The notes under the pieces are model-generated. The model worked only from the letters and a program-made list of their open reading frames with translations, did not search any database and had not been told where the DNA came from. This document shows positions 23,062-34,453 of a stretch of 64,000 bases of DNA, one piece after another. The stretch is taken from NCBI GenBank assembly GCA_014904985.1, contig MU128974.1, positions 132,470 through 196,469 on the forward strand. The letters run 5' to 3'. Positions within the stretch are counted from its first letter, which is position 1. Every line of letters begins with the position of its first letter. A program made the position numbers and the translations under genes. Source of the stretch: Hydnum rufescens UP504. Lineage: Eukaryota > Basidiomycota > Agaricomycetes > Cantharellales > Hydnaceae.

Positions 23062-23160
23062 CAGGCTGGTCAGTCACATGGGGGACCTAATTTAGGTACC
23101 ACTTTCAGGGCAGAAAATGGTACCTAATAGATCCCCCAGACCTTATGGCCAAAATCAGGC
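23062..23160 (+). repeat. Element A left terminus with subterminal palindrome
   Basis: TIR followed by GGGGGACCTAATTTAGGTACC and GGTACCTAATAGATCCCC separated by about 18 nt, which pair with each other. The inverted counterpart is 28760-28850. Confidence 0.85.
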
Positions 23161-23488
23161 AATTCCCATTCAGTTTTTTGGCCATCTATTGGCCTTGTGC
23201 CAGATTATATCCTTATTTATTATTATTTGTTTACTATTTATTATTATTATTATTATTACTATTATTATATACATATTATCCCCCCTGGGGTCTGCCACCA
23301 CAGGGGGAACGGTTCATGCGGGTCACATACCCACATATACCCACCACACCTGCTGTAGCAGGTGGGATCCATATGCCCAGTCAGGGGCCAGTTCCACCTG
23401 GGCGCTCCCTCAAGGGAGCAGGTTTTCGTTCGCAGCATGTCGTTTGGCAGGTTTGTATTTGGGGTTTGTGCAGATTGTGGTCCAGGGT

Positions 23489-25058
23489 CTAGAGAAATAA
23501 GAAGGGAATGTTAGCTGAACATTAATGCAGCGCAAAAAGAGCAGCTTATGCTGCTCTTTTTGCGCCACAAGAATAAGAAATAAAAATAAAAGCAAAAACA
23601 TACCTTGTTGTAGTACCCCACACCCGCTGCAGCGGTGTGGGGTACTGGGGCCATATGCTCTGGCTCGTACATATGGCAGTTCATACATTCAGGTGTCGAT
23701 AAGGGGGGTTATGGGGGGGTTTGCGTCAGTATTTGTTTGCAAGGGACACTGAAACCTCCAGGATAAAACATTTAAATTAGTTAAGAATTAAAAACCACGC
23801 AAAAAGAGCAGCTTTTGCTGCTCTTTTTGCATGGGTGTAGCTACTGGGAGGCAGGGACTCACCTTAAATCATACCACACACCCGCCACAGCGGGTGTGGT
23901 ACCTGGGGTCCTCATTTGGCGCATTGGTGCATGTCGCATTGGTGCATGTTGCGTTGGCGCATGTCATGTTGGCACATGTTGCATTGGTGTGTGTTGCGTT
24001 ACTGTGCATTGTGTTGCCATTCCCTCGTTGTTTCATGGGTTTCTGTCATGCCTTGGACAAGTCAACCTAGAATAATAAATGAATCATTAGTATAAAAATC
24101 AAAGCAATGCAAAAAGAGCAGCTTATGCTGCTCTTTTTGCGCCACAAGAAGAAGAAATCTAATAAAAATAAAAATAAAACATACTTCATAGTACCCCACA
24201 CCCACTGTGGTGGTGTGGGGTACTGACATATGGTGCTTCGCATGGGTGCCTGTCGTTTGGGTGTCGATATGTGGGGGCACGGGGGTTTTGCATTGGTATT
24301 TGTTTTGCAGGGGGCGTTGAGACCTGAGAGATAAAATTTTTAAATTAGTTAAGTATCAAAAACCATGCAAAAAGAGCAGCTTTTGCTGCTCTTTTTGCAT
24401 GGCTGTAGGTACTGAGGGGGGTGGGGGCTCACCTGATATAGAACCACACACCCACCAGGGTGGGTGTGTGATTCCAGGCCCTTGTTTGGCATGTTGCTGT
24501 GGGCTTCGTCTTCATTCAGCGTGGGCGTGTCGTTGGCATGTTGCTGTGTTGCATTGGTGTACCATATTGCTGTGTCATGTTGCTGTGTGGCATGTTGCTG
24601 TTTGGGCTCTCATCATTTCGCAGGTTATCGTCCTACATTAGATGGGCCCCAATCTAGAATAATGCACATCAGTAAAAAAAAATTCCAAAGCAGCGCAAAA
24701 AGAGCAGCTTACGTGGCTCTTTTGCGCCACAAGAATAAAAAACAAAAAGAAACCTTACCTTGTAGTACCCCACACCCACTGCCACAGGTGTGGGGGACTG
24801 GAGCCATACTCCAGCTCATATGTGTGGCAGTTTGTACAGGCCCTGTGTTCAGGTGTCGATGGGCGGGTTATGGGGTTCTCGCATGGGTATTCATTTGCGT
24901 GGGAAGTGGTGACCTAGAATATAAGATTATACATTAGTTAAGAGTTAAAGACCATGAAAAAAGAGCAGCAAAAGCTGCTCTTTTTGCATGACTGTAGTTA
25001 TGGGGGGGGGGGACTCACATTATATAGTACCACACACCCGCCATGGTGGGTGTGGTTC
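23489..25058 (-). repeat. Element A left arm: six hairpin introns, minus-strand sense
   Basis: Introns (minus strand, GT..AG): 23489-23603, 23756-23862, 24067-24184, 24324-24432, 24654-24758, 24914-25018. H1 stem-loops inside them: 23530-23565 (16-bp perfect stem), 23799-23830, 24109-24140, 24365-24400, 24693-24727 (imperfect), 24954-24989. H2 stem-loops in the exons just upstream of each donor: 23612-23646, 23872-23901, 24191-24223, 24443-24472, about 24766-24800, 25028-25057. Donors are GTATGT, GTGAGT, GTAAGG and similar; acceptors are mostly TTCTAG. On the sense strand, exons are poor in G and rich in A and C. They hold short degenerate repeats, read on the plus strand as GCATTGGTGCATGTC-like units. 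No open frame persists across exons. Confidence 0.85.
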
Positions 25059-25223
25059 CTGGGCCTCATTTGGTGCAGTTGCATCCTTGTTTGGCACATT
25101 GCCATGGTCACATCCTCATTTGGCACATTGCTGTTTGGCGCGTTTTTGGCGTGTTGCCATGTCAGTTGTCATGCGCTTGCCTTTCCAGGCGATTGCCTGT
25201 TGTGGTTGTGGAGATGCAGAAGG

Positions 25224-25875
25224 AGATGCAAACTCAACACCAGCAATTGCCAGAAGTTAAAAAGTGCCCAAGTGTGGTGCTACAGGCAGAATCAATAGTA
25301 ATAGCAAGTACCTAGATGTAAAATAAATACTATATAATATATATTTGTCCAAAAATGTGAAGAACATGATGATAATAAGTCAGAGCTCAAACAAGGCACA
25401 ATATGCCTAATTGCAGAATGGATTGGCCACTTCTATCAGTCACAATTGGCCCAAATTAAAATATAATAATATTAAATGGGTATCCCCACATGGGTGACTA
25501 GTTATATTGCACAGTTCTGGCACTTTTTAATTTTTCACACCTTCAATTCCCTATTTAGGGAATTGAAGGTGTGAGAAATTAAAAAGTGCCAGAACTGTGC
25601 AATATAACTAGTCACCCATGTGGGGATACCCATTTAATATTATTATATTTTAATTTGGGCCAATTGTGACTGATAGAAGTGGCCCAATCCATTCTGCAAT
25701 TAGGCATATTGTGCCTTGTTTGAGCTCTGACTTATTATCATCATGTTCTTTGCATTTTTGGACAAATATATATTATATAGTATTTATTTACATCTAGGTA
25801 CTTGCTATTACTATTGATTCTGCCTGTAGCACCGCACTTGGGCACTTTTTAACTTCTGGCAATTGCTGGTGTTGA
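25224..25875. repeat. Element A central palindrome, arms about 320 bp
   Basis: The sequence from TCAACACCAGCAATTGCC (25224) runs to CCCTA, then TT, then TAGGG (centre 25554/25555), and repeats inverted to 25875. Only a handful of mismatches and small indels are visible. Each arm holds TACTATATAATATATATTTG, a possible TATA region pointing outward toward the arrays. It is the only candidate shared promoter for the two divergent arms. If read through, it would give a long double-stranded RNA. Confidence 0.92.
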
Positions 25876-25926
25876 ATTGCACAACTATGCAGCCACACCC
25901 AGCAACAGCCCAGAAAGGCGACCACA

Positions 25927-28440
25927 TGACCACACACCCGCAACAGTGGGTGTGTGGTCATAAGGTGAGTTTTTTTAAAAATAGATACCATGGCGCAAAA
26001 AGAGTAGCAAAGGCTACTCTTTTTGCGTTGTTTTGAGCTCATATACTAACGTGGTTTTGATTGCTTTAGATTATGGTCTGAGGCCTGAGATGAAAACCCA
26101 CCATGCGATGAGGGGCTGCACAGCAAGAACCCAACCAAAACAAATGACAGACCACCCCCATGGGTGGCCCCAGGAACCACACACCCGCCACAGCAGGTGT
26201 GTGGTAGGATTTAAGGTGAGTTCCCCCCACTCCAATCAATACTGTAGCACAAAAAGAGCAGCTTTCACTGCTCTTTTTGTGCTGCATTACATTTCTTTAC
26301 TAACCCTCTTTATTATTATTTTAGATCCTGGCCCTGGGTCCTGACAAATGATGAGACCCCACAGCGCCCTATGGCAACATGCCAAACCAAGCCACACCAA
26401 CACACCAAACGAAACCCCACAAAATGGAGTGACACCAACACCCCATCAAACTCGCCAAGCAAAGAACCGACCCAAAACAGACACCCGCCATGGCAGGTGT
26501 CTGGTTCTATGTAAGTTATATACCCAACAGTGCAAAAAGAGCAGTGAAAGCTGCTCTTTTTGCACTACTTCCAATTTATTTACTGACCCCCTTCCATTCT
26601 AGGTCATGGCATGGAATCAAATGAAGCCCCCAAACGACAAGGCCTGATCAGCCAGGGCTCCAGCAGAAATATGCGAACCAAAACCATGCGAAATGAAATG
26701 AAGCCAAATGAAACAATGCCCAACCCAACAAAACAATGCCAAGCCCAATGGAACTACGCCAACCCAATGAAGCAATGCCAAATGAAAATGCAAGCAGCGG
26801 CCACACGAGCCACACACCCACTGTGGCAGGTGTGTGGCTCTATAAGGTAAGTGCACCCCCAACAGCGCAAAAAGAGCAGCATCTGCTGCTCTTTTTGCAC
26901 TACTTTTAGTTTTTTAACTAACACATTTACTATTCTAGCTTGTTGCCTGAACAACTAACAGCAAAATGAAGACCCGCCAAACGAAGCCCCCCCCCTCCCC
27001 GAAACTGACCACACACCTGCCAAATGAAAACAATGAACATGACCCACCAAACCCCAAGTGCCAAACAAAACCCGCCACAAGACGAAACCAGGAATGGGAC
27101 CCACAACAGGAGGCCACAGAAAACCCCAGACCGAACCACACACCCACCGAAGTGGGTGTGTGGTAATCTTAAGGTAAGCATATGTACAACCGTGCAAAAG
27201 GAGCAGCATATGCTGCTCCTTTTGCATGGCTTTTCTTTTTATTTTATTTTATTTTTTACTAATGTATTACTTATTATTGTAGATCATCATCTGAGCTAAC
27301 AACAAAGCCCGCCGCATAATGCAACCTGCCAAAACCCCAACCAAATGATGCCCACCCACCATGAGTCCACCAGATGAGACCACAACACAGAACCACAGGA
27401 AATGCAGATGGAACCACACACCTGCTTCGGCGGATGTGTGGTAATATTAGGTATGTCCAATCCCACTGGTGCCAGAAGAGCAGCAGAAGCTGCTCTTTTG
27501 GCACCTCTGTTCCCTACTTTTACTAATGTATTCTTATTCGTCATTCCAGGTTCCTTCCCTCCATGAAAACCCACCTGGCAAGCACACAGATGAGCCCCCA
27601 GTATGCACAGCCACCCAAGCACAGAGTGCCTGCCCCCCAAACATGACTACCAACAAAATTGCATACCACACACCCACTGCAGCAGGTGTGTGGTAATACC
27701 TTGTAAGTTTTCAATTCCAAGACCTACGAAAGCACCAAAAGAACAGCAGAAGCTGCTCTTTTGGTGCTTCCTTTGTTTTTTTTTTAGAAAAATTAATGTG
27801 TTATTTACTGATTGATCTAGATGCCATCTCCCAGTGCGAAAACCCCACACAAACAAGGGATGTGCACAGCCACCCACAACCCATGACCACAGTGCAAAAA
27901 ACAAGTACCACACACCTGCTGAAGCAGGTGTGTGGTAATTTTAAGGTGGGTACAACTGTGCAAGAGGAGCAGCATATGCTGCTCCTTTTGCATGGCTTTT
28001 CTTGTTTTTTTTTTTACAACATATTATTTATTATTTTAGTTTGTCATCTGGACCCAACACCCATGACCCCACCGAACGAACACAGGAGAATGATGACCCA
28101 CCCACCAAATGAATCCCATGAACGGCAACAAGTCGAAACCACAATGCAAGCCCCAGATGAAACCCACACCCACCAAAGCGGGTGTGGTAATCTTTAAGGT
28201 TAGTATATATGTACATGTCCAACTATGCAAAAGGAGCAGCAGGGGCTGCTCCTTTTGCCTGGTTTTTCTTTTTTTAACTAACTTATTATTTATCATCATA
28301 GGTATTCTTCTGAACCCACATCCCCCAACCAAAGCCATGACCCTGCTGAGTGAAAACACACAACCACAGGTGAGGGGAACTCCAATGGTGAAGTGTGAAA
28401 TGATGTCCCCAGTACCACACACCCACCCAAGCTGTTAGGT
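25927..28440 (+). repeat. Element A right arm: nine hairpin introns, plus-strand sense
   Basis: Introns: 25965-26069, 26216-26324, 26511-26602, 26847-26938, 27174-27282, 27451-27549, 27703-27820, 27946-28039, 28199-28301. H1: 25993-26028, 26246-26283, 26530-26565, 26865-26900, 27192-27227, 27469-27504, 27731-27768, 27958-27993, 28227-28258. H2: 25927-25960, 26176-26205, 26479-26502, 26807-26840, 27135-27164, 27413-27442, 27665-27694, 27907-27936, 28161-28188. Donors are GTGAGT, GTAAGT, GTATGT and GTTAGT; branch sites TACTAAC, ACTAAC or ACTGAC; acceptors TTTAG or TCTAG. Internal exons are 125-244 nt, not a fixed multiple of three, and A/C-rich (CCAAACGAA and CCAAATGAA units). A tenth unit near 28439 has a donor but only about 28 nt to the next TAG and no H1, so it is degenerate. 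Confidence 0.88.
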
Positions 28441-28850
28441 AGTTTTTTTTTGTTTAATTTTTATAGACAGTACCACATGCCTGCCCAAGCAGGTGTGTGG
28501 TATGTTTTTTGTGAATTTCTAAATAAATAAATAAACAAGTCAATAACAACAAAACAGGGGACTGAGACCCTGCTGACCCCAGGGAGCATATGTATAATAT
28601 AGTGATAATAAATAAATAAATATAAATGGAACACATTATCCCTGATAAGCCTGTATGGCCTGCTGCAAGTCTGAGATTCTCTAAGTCCCAGTTTCAGCCA
28701 ATTTTTGGCCATTTCAGCCAATTTTGGGCCAGAAGGTGCAGACTGTAAAATGGCCATTTCAGCTGGAATAGTGATGGGACCTACTTAGGTACCATTATCT
28801 GCCCCAAAAGTGGTACCTAACTAGGTAGGCTTAGATGACTGACCAAGGTG

Positions 28851-30058
28851 ATTTCATGAACGAATCATTTCAGGGTATGGTGGACCTGTTTGTCATCATA
28901 TATCTTGATGACATACTCATTTTCTCCAACTCGCATGAAGAACACCATGAGCATGTCCGCCATGTACTGCAACGACTCCGCGAAAGGAACCTCTGCACCA
29001 AGATCTTGAAGTGTACCTTCCACACAGACACTATTGAGTACCTCGACTTCATCATCACCCCCTCTGGCATCCAGATGGACCCTACGAAATTCGACATGAT
29101 CCTAAGTTGGCCTGTGCCTACCTTGGTGAAAGAAGTCCAGTCATTCCTAGGCTTTGTGAATTTCTATTGCTGCTTCATCATGACCTACTCAGACCTCACA
29201 CACCCCCTAATCTGTCATACAAAAAAAGATGAAACTTTCATATGGAATGACAAGACCCAATGAGCTTTCAAAAGCATCAAAAACACCTTCGTATCAGCCC
29301 CTGTCCTCTGCCACTTTGACCCCAAATTATGCATCATCATAGAGACTGATGCATCTGACTACACCATCGCCATGATCTTGTCACAAATTGATGAGAACAA
29401 CAAAGTTTGACCTGTCATGTTCCGCTCATGATCAATGCAAAATGTGGAACTGAACTATGACATCCACAACAAAGAACTTCTTGTGATCTTTGACACCTTT
29501 TGCACATGGTGAGCATACCTTGAAGGCACTGCTCACACAGTTTCCATCATTATGGACCACAAAAACTTGGAGTACTTCACCTCCATGAAACTCCTCACTC
29601 ATTGACAGGCTCAATGGTTGGAATACCTCTCCTCCTTCAACTACATCATCATATATTGACCAGGATGACTGGGAGGAAAGCCAGATGCACTCACAAGACA
29701 CCCCAATGTTTATCCACCTGAACGAAACAAGGTATATGCAACTGCGAACCTGCAAAACCTCCAAATGATCATTCATGATGCCAAACCCCTCGACTCAGAC
29801 ACAGCTCTTAGCGCATACTTACAAGCTACCCTCGATGATCACCCACTTGACTCTGAAACAACTCTTGCACTAATTCATGAGGGCAATCGCAATGACACCC
29901 TTGCAATGGAAGTTTGTGAATGCATCAAGACCACCAAAGACAGCCCGACAGCCCCCCCCCACCTTCTTCTCACTCTCAGAGGATGCGACATTGTTGCTAC
30001 ACAAGGGATGCATCTACATCCCCAACTATCACGATCTCTGCCTCGACATTCTCCATGC
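28851..30058 (+). pseudogene. gypsy-2 second half of RT, RNase H, start of integrase
   Basis: Resumes with FMNESFQGMVDLFVIIYLDDILIFSN, the YLDD active site near 28910. It continues through QSFLGFVNFYC to RNase H (IIETDASDYTIAMILSQ near 29340, YDIHNKELLVIFDTF, MDHKNLEYF) and KPDALTRHPNV near 29690. In-frame TGA codons at 29261, 29408, 29429, 29510, 29603, 29657 and 29666 each sit where the family has Arg. The integrase N-terminus (YIPNYHDLCLDILHA) is cut at 30058. Confidence 0.9.
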
Positions 30059-31665
30059 TGTGGAAGATAAAAACATCCAGTATCAGAAAATGCGAAATCA
30101 CACCACTTCCAGCCTTTGGACAATCACATGACCAATTATGAAATTAATTATGGCTATGCGTGGAAATGAAATTGTTCTATAACTCCGTCAGTTTTGATCG
30201 GAGAGGTACACCCATATGACGCTTGGAAAGCTACAATTCACACCTTCCAAATGGTACCAAACACAAGTCAAACAGACCACAACTGCACTCTCCAGACTGA
30301 TTTTACTATCAAAATCCAGGATTTCCAGTAAAAAACGAATTCTCCATCAATTCACATTCAATCCTCTCGGAACAACCACATCTAGAAAGATATTAAACAT
30401 CCGCATCAAACGATACTGAGCATGCAAAGAACAGATTAAAACTGCACTTTACAGAACAATATTACTATCAGAATCAGCACCCATCAGTATTTTACGAATA
30501 TCTCCGTCAGTTCACATCGGATCTGCTCAGAACCACCACACCCAGAAAGCTGTTAAAATTCTGCATTGAATGATACCAAGAACACCTATTACGGATGCAA
30601 ACTGCTGTTTCTGCATTGAATCCCACCCCATGCACTTGTTTCCATTATCACCCAGCAACAAAATGCCTTAACCATTGGACTATGCTCAAATTAATCTCCA
30701 AAACCTGGAGATATCCTTAATTTTGCTTCCCATAAGCTCCAAGACACATCACAAGACCAGTGACATCATGCTCCAACTACCCCACAAGCTCAGCAAATTA
30801 GTGACATCATTCCCTTTATGAATCCTTCCATTTCCCCCATGAATGACATCACTATGACATCACACTCTATGGATGACTCAGCTATGACTGCATTATGACA
30901 TCATTTCTTTATTTCTCTTTTGTTCTACTCCACTATGACTCCCACATGACATCACTATGATCTCATAGCTTTATTACTCTTTTGTTCTTGCTCCATGCAC
31001 AGCCACCTTCTGAAAGGTATATAAGCTAGCAGATTTTCTTGTACCCCCCCATCTCCTCACTCTGGAAATCAACCACTGTCAACTACTGTCTACCATTCTG
31101 CTTATAATCTAAAGAACTGTCTATGTAAAGCCATCTGGAGCTAAGTCATCTTCAAGGTTGTTGAGACCAAGCTACTGGAAGCCATCTATGTGAAATACTG
31201 AAGCCAAGGATAGTTGCAGAACCTAAGGTTAGAGTTGCTGGACATCCAAGGAAAAGTAAGCATAACAAAATACAAGTCAGGAAAGAAGATTGAAGCATAC
31301 TAACAAAACTGACCAAGCATTGACCATTCTATAACCCACAGATATCCACATTTTGACCAGCAGGACATAAACAAGGACACACAAATATCAGTAAACGAAT
31401 GAACACAACACAAGCACATATAAGCCTTTCTACAAGCATCCCCCACATATAAGCCTTCCTATAAGCATCTATGATATATCATTGACTATAGCTAGTCCAT
31501 ATCACATTCCATTCTCCAATAATCACATACACATCTTGCAGAGAGTGATCAACCATTGAAGCAAACCAACCCATTTGAATAAACAGAAACACAGTCTCCC
31601 ATCTACACACTGGCTGAACCAGATTTTGATTTGACAGTCATCGGAGCTCCCAACCCTTCTTCTAT
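30059..31665 (+). repeat. 1.6-kb dispersed repeat (LTR-like), copy 1
   Basis: Begins TGTGGAAGATAAAAACATCC and ends TTCTTCTATA. A second copy lies inverted at 50311-51998. No coding sequence. It contains degenerate units of about 150 bp with AATATCTCCGTCAGTT...GATACC, seen near 30180, 30335 and 30490. It interrupts the gypsy-2 integrase. A clean target duplication is not visible, so solo LTR is only the most likely reading. Confidence 0.75.
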
Positions 31666-32961
31666 AGCACTTCACATGACCACCTCCTTGTGGGCCACCC
31701 AGGTATTCACAAGACCATCCATCTTATTATGCGGAAATACTACTGGCCAGGACTAACAAAGACAGTCAAGGCATACGTATGATCCTGCATCATATGCGCT
31801 CACACAAAATCCTCTCACCACGCCGCATACTGCCCCCTCAAATTCCTCTCCATCGCTGAATGACCCTGGAACTCTATTGCGATGGACTTCATCACCGGAC
31901 TCCCACCCTCCTCCTCATTCGACTCCATCCTTGTTATCGTTGACTGATTCATGAAGATGGGTCTCTTCATCCCCACAGTAGCGACACTCCCTGCAGAAGG
32001 CCTCACCAACCTGGTCATCAATTGGGTTATATCCAAACACAGTACACCCACCGACATTGTCTCAGATTGCAGCTCACTTTTCATTTCCAACTTCTGGAAA
32101 TCGCTTGTGAAGTGACTCAGCATTAAACTCAACCTTTTGACCGTGTATCACCCTGAGACCGATGGCCAGCCTGAACCAAATTCTCGAGCAGTACTTGTGA
32201 ATTTATGTCAATTACCTGCAAGACGACTGGGCGCTACTCCTCCCCCTCACAGAGCTCGCATACAACAATGCTGAGCACTCCATGACAAATGTAACACCCT
32301 TCTTCATGAATAAAGGCTTCCACCCAAACCTTGAGATCAACATCGAAGCAGTACCTTCGAACAAGGCTAACCAAGCCACACTCAACCTTCATGATGTACA
32401 CAACTATGTTCGCAACCAACTCACAATCATGCAACAACAAAACGAACAGCAAGTAGCTGGTTCGCGACCCCCCTTTCCCACCCTCAATATTGGCAATCAA
32501 GTATGGCTTGACACATGCAATATCAAGACAAAGTGACCATTGAAGAAACTTGACCACAAGAAACTTGGTCCCTTCCCAGTCACCAAGAAAGTTTCAACTC
32601 ACGCATATCGCCTTGGTCTTCCTTGTGCCATGAATCAAATCCACAATGTCTTCCATGTGTGACTACTCAAGCCCATTCACCCTGATCCCTTCCCCAATCA
32701 CACCCAACCACCCCCCCCACCTGTTGAAATCAACAGCAAACTCGAATATGAAATCACTGAAATCATCAACAGCAAAATTGATCATCACCGTCATGGTAAT
32801 GGCTTAGTCTATCACAAATGATGGTCCAGCTACAAGCACACCAATGACAAGTTTAGCTGGCTCCCAGCAGCAGAACTCACCAATGCTCATGAAGCAGTAA
32901 TGGACTTTCATCACGCACACCCCAAAAAACCAGGACAAGAAGTACTCGACCTGGCAGTATA
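31666..32961 (+). pseudogene. gypsy-2 integrase core and chromodomain
   Basis: HDHLLVGHPGIHKTIHLIMRKYYWPGLT, then the core (AMDFITGLPPSSSFDSILVIVD, TPTDIVSDCSSLFISNFW, YHPETDGQPE). A frame change follows and AYNNAEHSMTNVTPFF continues at 32262. TGA codons at 31780, 31861, 31945, 32113, 32534 and 32660 again replace Arg. The C-terminus (about 32740-32930) is a chromodomain: YEITEIINSKIDHH, GLVYHKWWSSYKHTNDKFSWLPAAELTNA. Chromodomains direct integration to modified histones. Confidence 0.9.
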
Positions 32962-34440
32962 AAACTCGTGACAATCATGACATCGCGCTTTCGCAACCAT
33001 TTCTCTCTTACCCTACCCATATCTCTCTATCTCCCCACATCTCTCTTCCTCTCGCCCCAACATTCTTTTCTTCTTTCTCTTGTTTCTTTCTCTCATCTTT
33101 TCTTCTCCTTTTCTCCTTTTTCTTCTTCTTACCCATTAAAACTCCAGTTTACTCCCCTCAGACATTCAGAAAACAAATGAAAATTTTATTTTTTACTTGT
33201 CACCCCCCAACTCATGCTGCTCCCTCACAATCTCCTGCCCTGCCTTGGCATAAGCCACAACATCCCCCCATCACTGTCGCACACCATGTGCGACTTCGCC
33301 ACAGCCAACCCCCACTCCAACTCCTGCACCCTCACCTCCTCCATCTCCACTGCCATGGATGCCTCCGTAGCCACCCATCAAGCAAGTACCATGCATTGTG
33401 CCAACTTGGGCATTGGGTCATTGGCCCACATCTCCTCCATACACTTCAGGAGCCTCTCGACCCACAAGAGCAAGTCACCCGCAGAAAGCTCAGGCACAAC
33501 CCCAGGCACCCCCCAGGCACCTCCTCCTCAGCCTCACCCCCCTCCACACGAGAGGGCAAACCCTTTGACTCAGGTGACGCAACGCATCATCGCCTGGAAG
33601 CCCGTGAAGGCTCCTCATCACCCTCAGCAACCCGCTTCAAGTGCCGATGGCCCATCGGCACCAGGGAGCACTTCTTGTTCCACTTGGCGCAGGCCTGACA
33701 GTGGAACCGGGGACCAGACACACACAGAGGCTCCTCCCCCTTCTTACCACCCACCACCCACTGAGTGTGCACAGACACACACCAATCGCACTAAACACCC
33801 ATGTTAGCGACACTGCAACTTCAAAAAAAATTTACTCACCATTGATGCCCCTCATCGCCACTCAAAACCACAGGCACACCTTTCGATGCACCCCTTGGCA
33901 CCTCTGCCTCAGCTGCATGCTGAGCAGCTTCCTTGGCCTCGCGCCTTGCCTCAGCATCAAGACAACCCACCTCTTCCAATGCGACCATTGCTGCCTCCTC
34001 TTGGGCATGTCAAATGCCCATGTCATTCTTGATCCATTCAAAACACAGACACCAACCTGCAAGTTCCAACCCCATCTCAGGCATGAGAGGCAAAACCTCA
34101 GGCATCTGACCCTGCAGATGTACCTGCCACTTTACCACAAATCAGCACAACTCACAGAAAAGTGTACCGCACTCATCTCCCACTTCACCAACTTGACCTT
34201 TGTGGTCACAACCACCTCCTCAGTCTCAAGGATCTCCATCATTGCCTTCGTCTTGATCATAGCAAGGATGGCTTCATCAGCCATATTGATGATAATAGTA
34301 CGGAATCAGAAGCAGTCACAACAAACCCACCCTTTATAGTAACCATCATGGCAACCACCAAAACTGCCAAAACATCCACCTCATAAAAAAAAAAAAAAAA
34401 AAAAAAAACTTGAGTTATGTGCTTTGAGGGCTTCACACTC
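32962..34440. other. gypsy-2 3' region; possible antisense ORF remnant
   Basis: Between the chromodomain stop and the polypurine tract the plus strand is C-rich and holds several out-of-frame openings. On the minus strand a short frame (33587-33778) reads RFHCQACAKWNKKCSLVP, a CxxC...KC pattern. Some fungal gypsy elements carry an extra antisense ORF here, but decay prevents a firm call. A 24-base A-run at about 34386-34409 lies near its right edge. Confidence 0.3.
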
Positions 34441-34453
34441 AAAGGGGGGGTAC
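34441..34453 (+). promoter_or_regulatory. Polypurine tract of gypsy-2
   Basis: AAAGGGGGGG ends three bases before the LTR start, the usual place for plus-strand priming. Confidence 0.75.

Larger units (their letters stand above)
23062..28850. mobile_element. Hairpin-intron array element A, 5789 bp, 8-bp TSD
   Basis: Inserted in the gypsy-2 RT. The 8-bp target duplication ATTTCATG is at 23054-23061 and 28851-28858. Ends are CAGGCTGGTCAGTCA (23062) and, inverted, CACCTTGGTCAGTCA (28850). About 90 bp of each terminus align as an inverted repeat with a subterminal palindrome built on GGTACC. Inside are a T/A-rich block, a CCCCTGGGGTC-like palindrome, the left array (minus sense), a 652-bp central palindrome, and the right array (plus sense). 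It carries no protein gene that I can see. Confidence 0.93.

Noticed and set aside
23530..23565. Stem-loop followed by T-rich sequence resembling a bacterial terminator
   Set aside because: Eukaryotic context; the stem lies between a GT donor and a branch site, and the pattern repeats in dozens of units.
24399..25315. Plus-strand ORFs of 80-157 codons across the left arms (Cys/Trp/His-rich)
   Set aside because: They read the antisense of GT-rich exons and run through introns, and they vary between element copies.
25927..25960. CCACACACCC motifs as telomere-like or subtelomeric repeats
   Set aside because: They occur once per exon within a palindrome and not in head-to-tail runs.
25993..28258. 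H1 stem-loops as microRNA precursors
   Set aside because: Stems of 13-19 bp are too short for Dicer products; only the 53621-53690 hairpin is long enough and it is reported separately.
23489..28301. Regularly spaced palindromic repeats that look like a CRISPR array
   Set aside because: Spacing is uneven (about 200-340 bp), repeats are two alternating hairpins with splice signals, there are no cas genes, and the DNA is clearly fungal.
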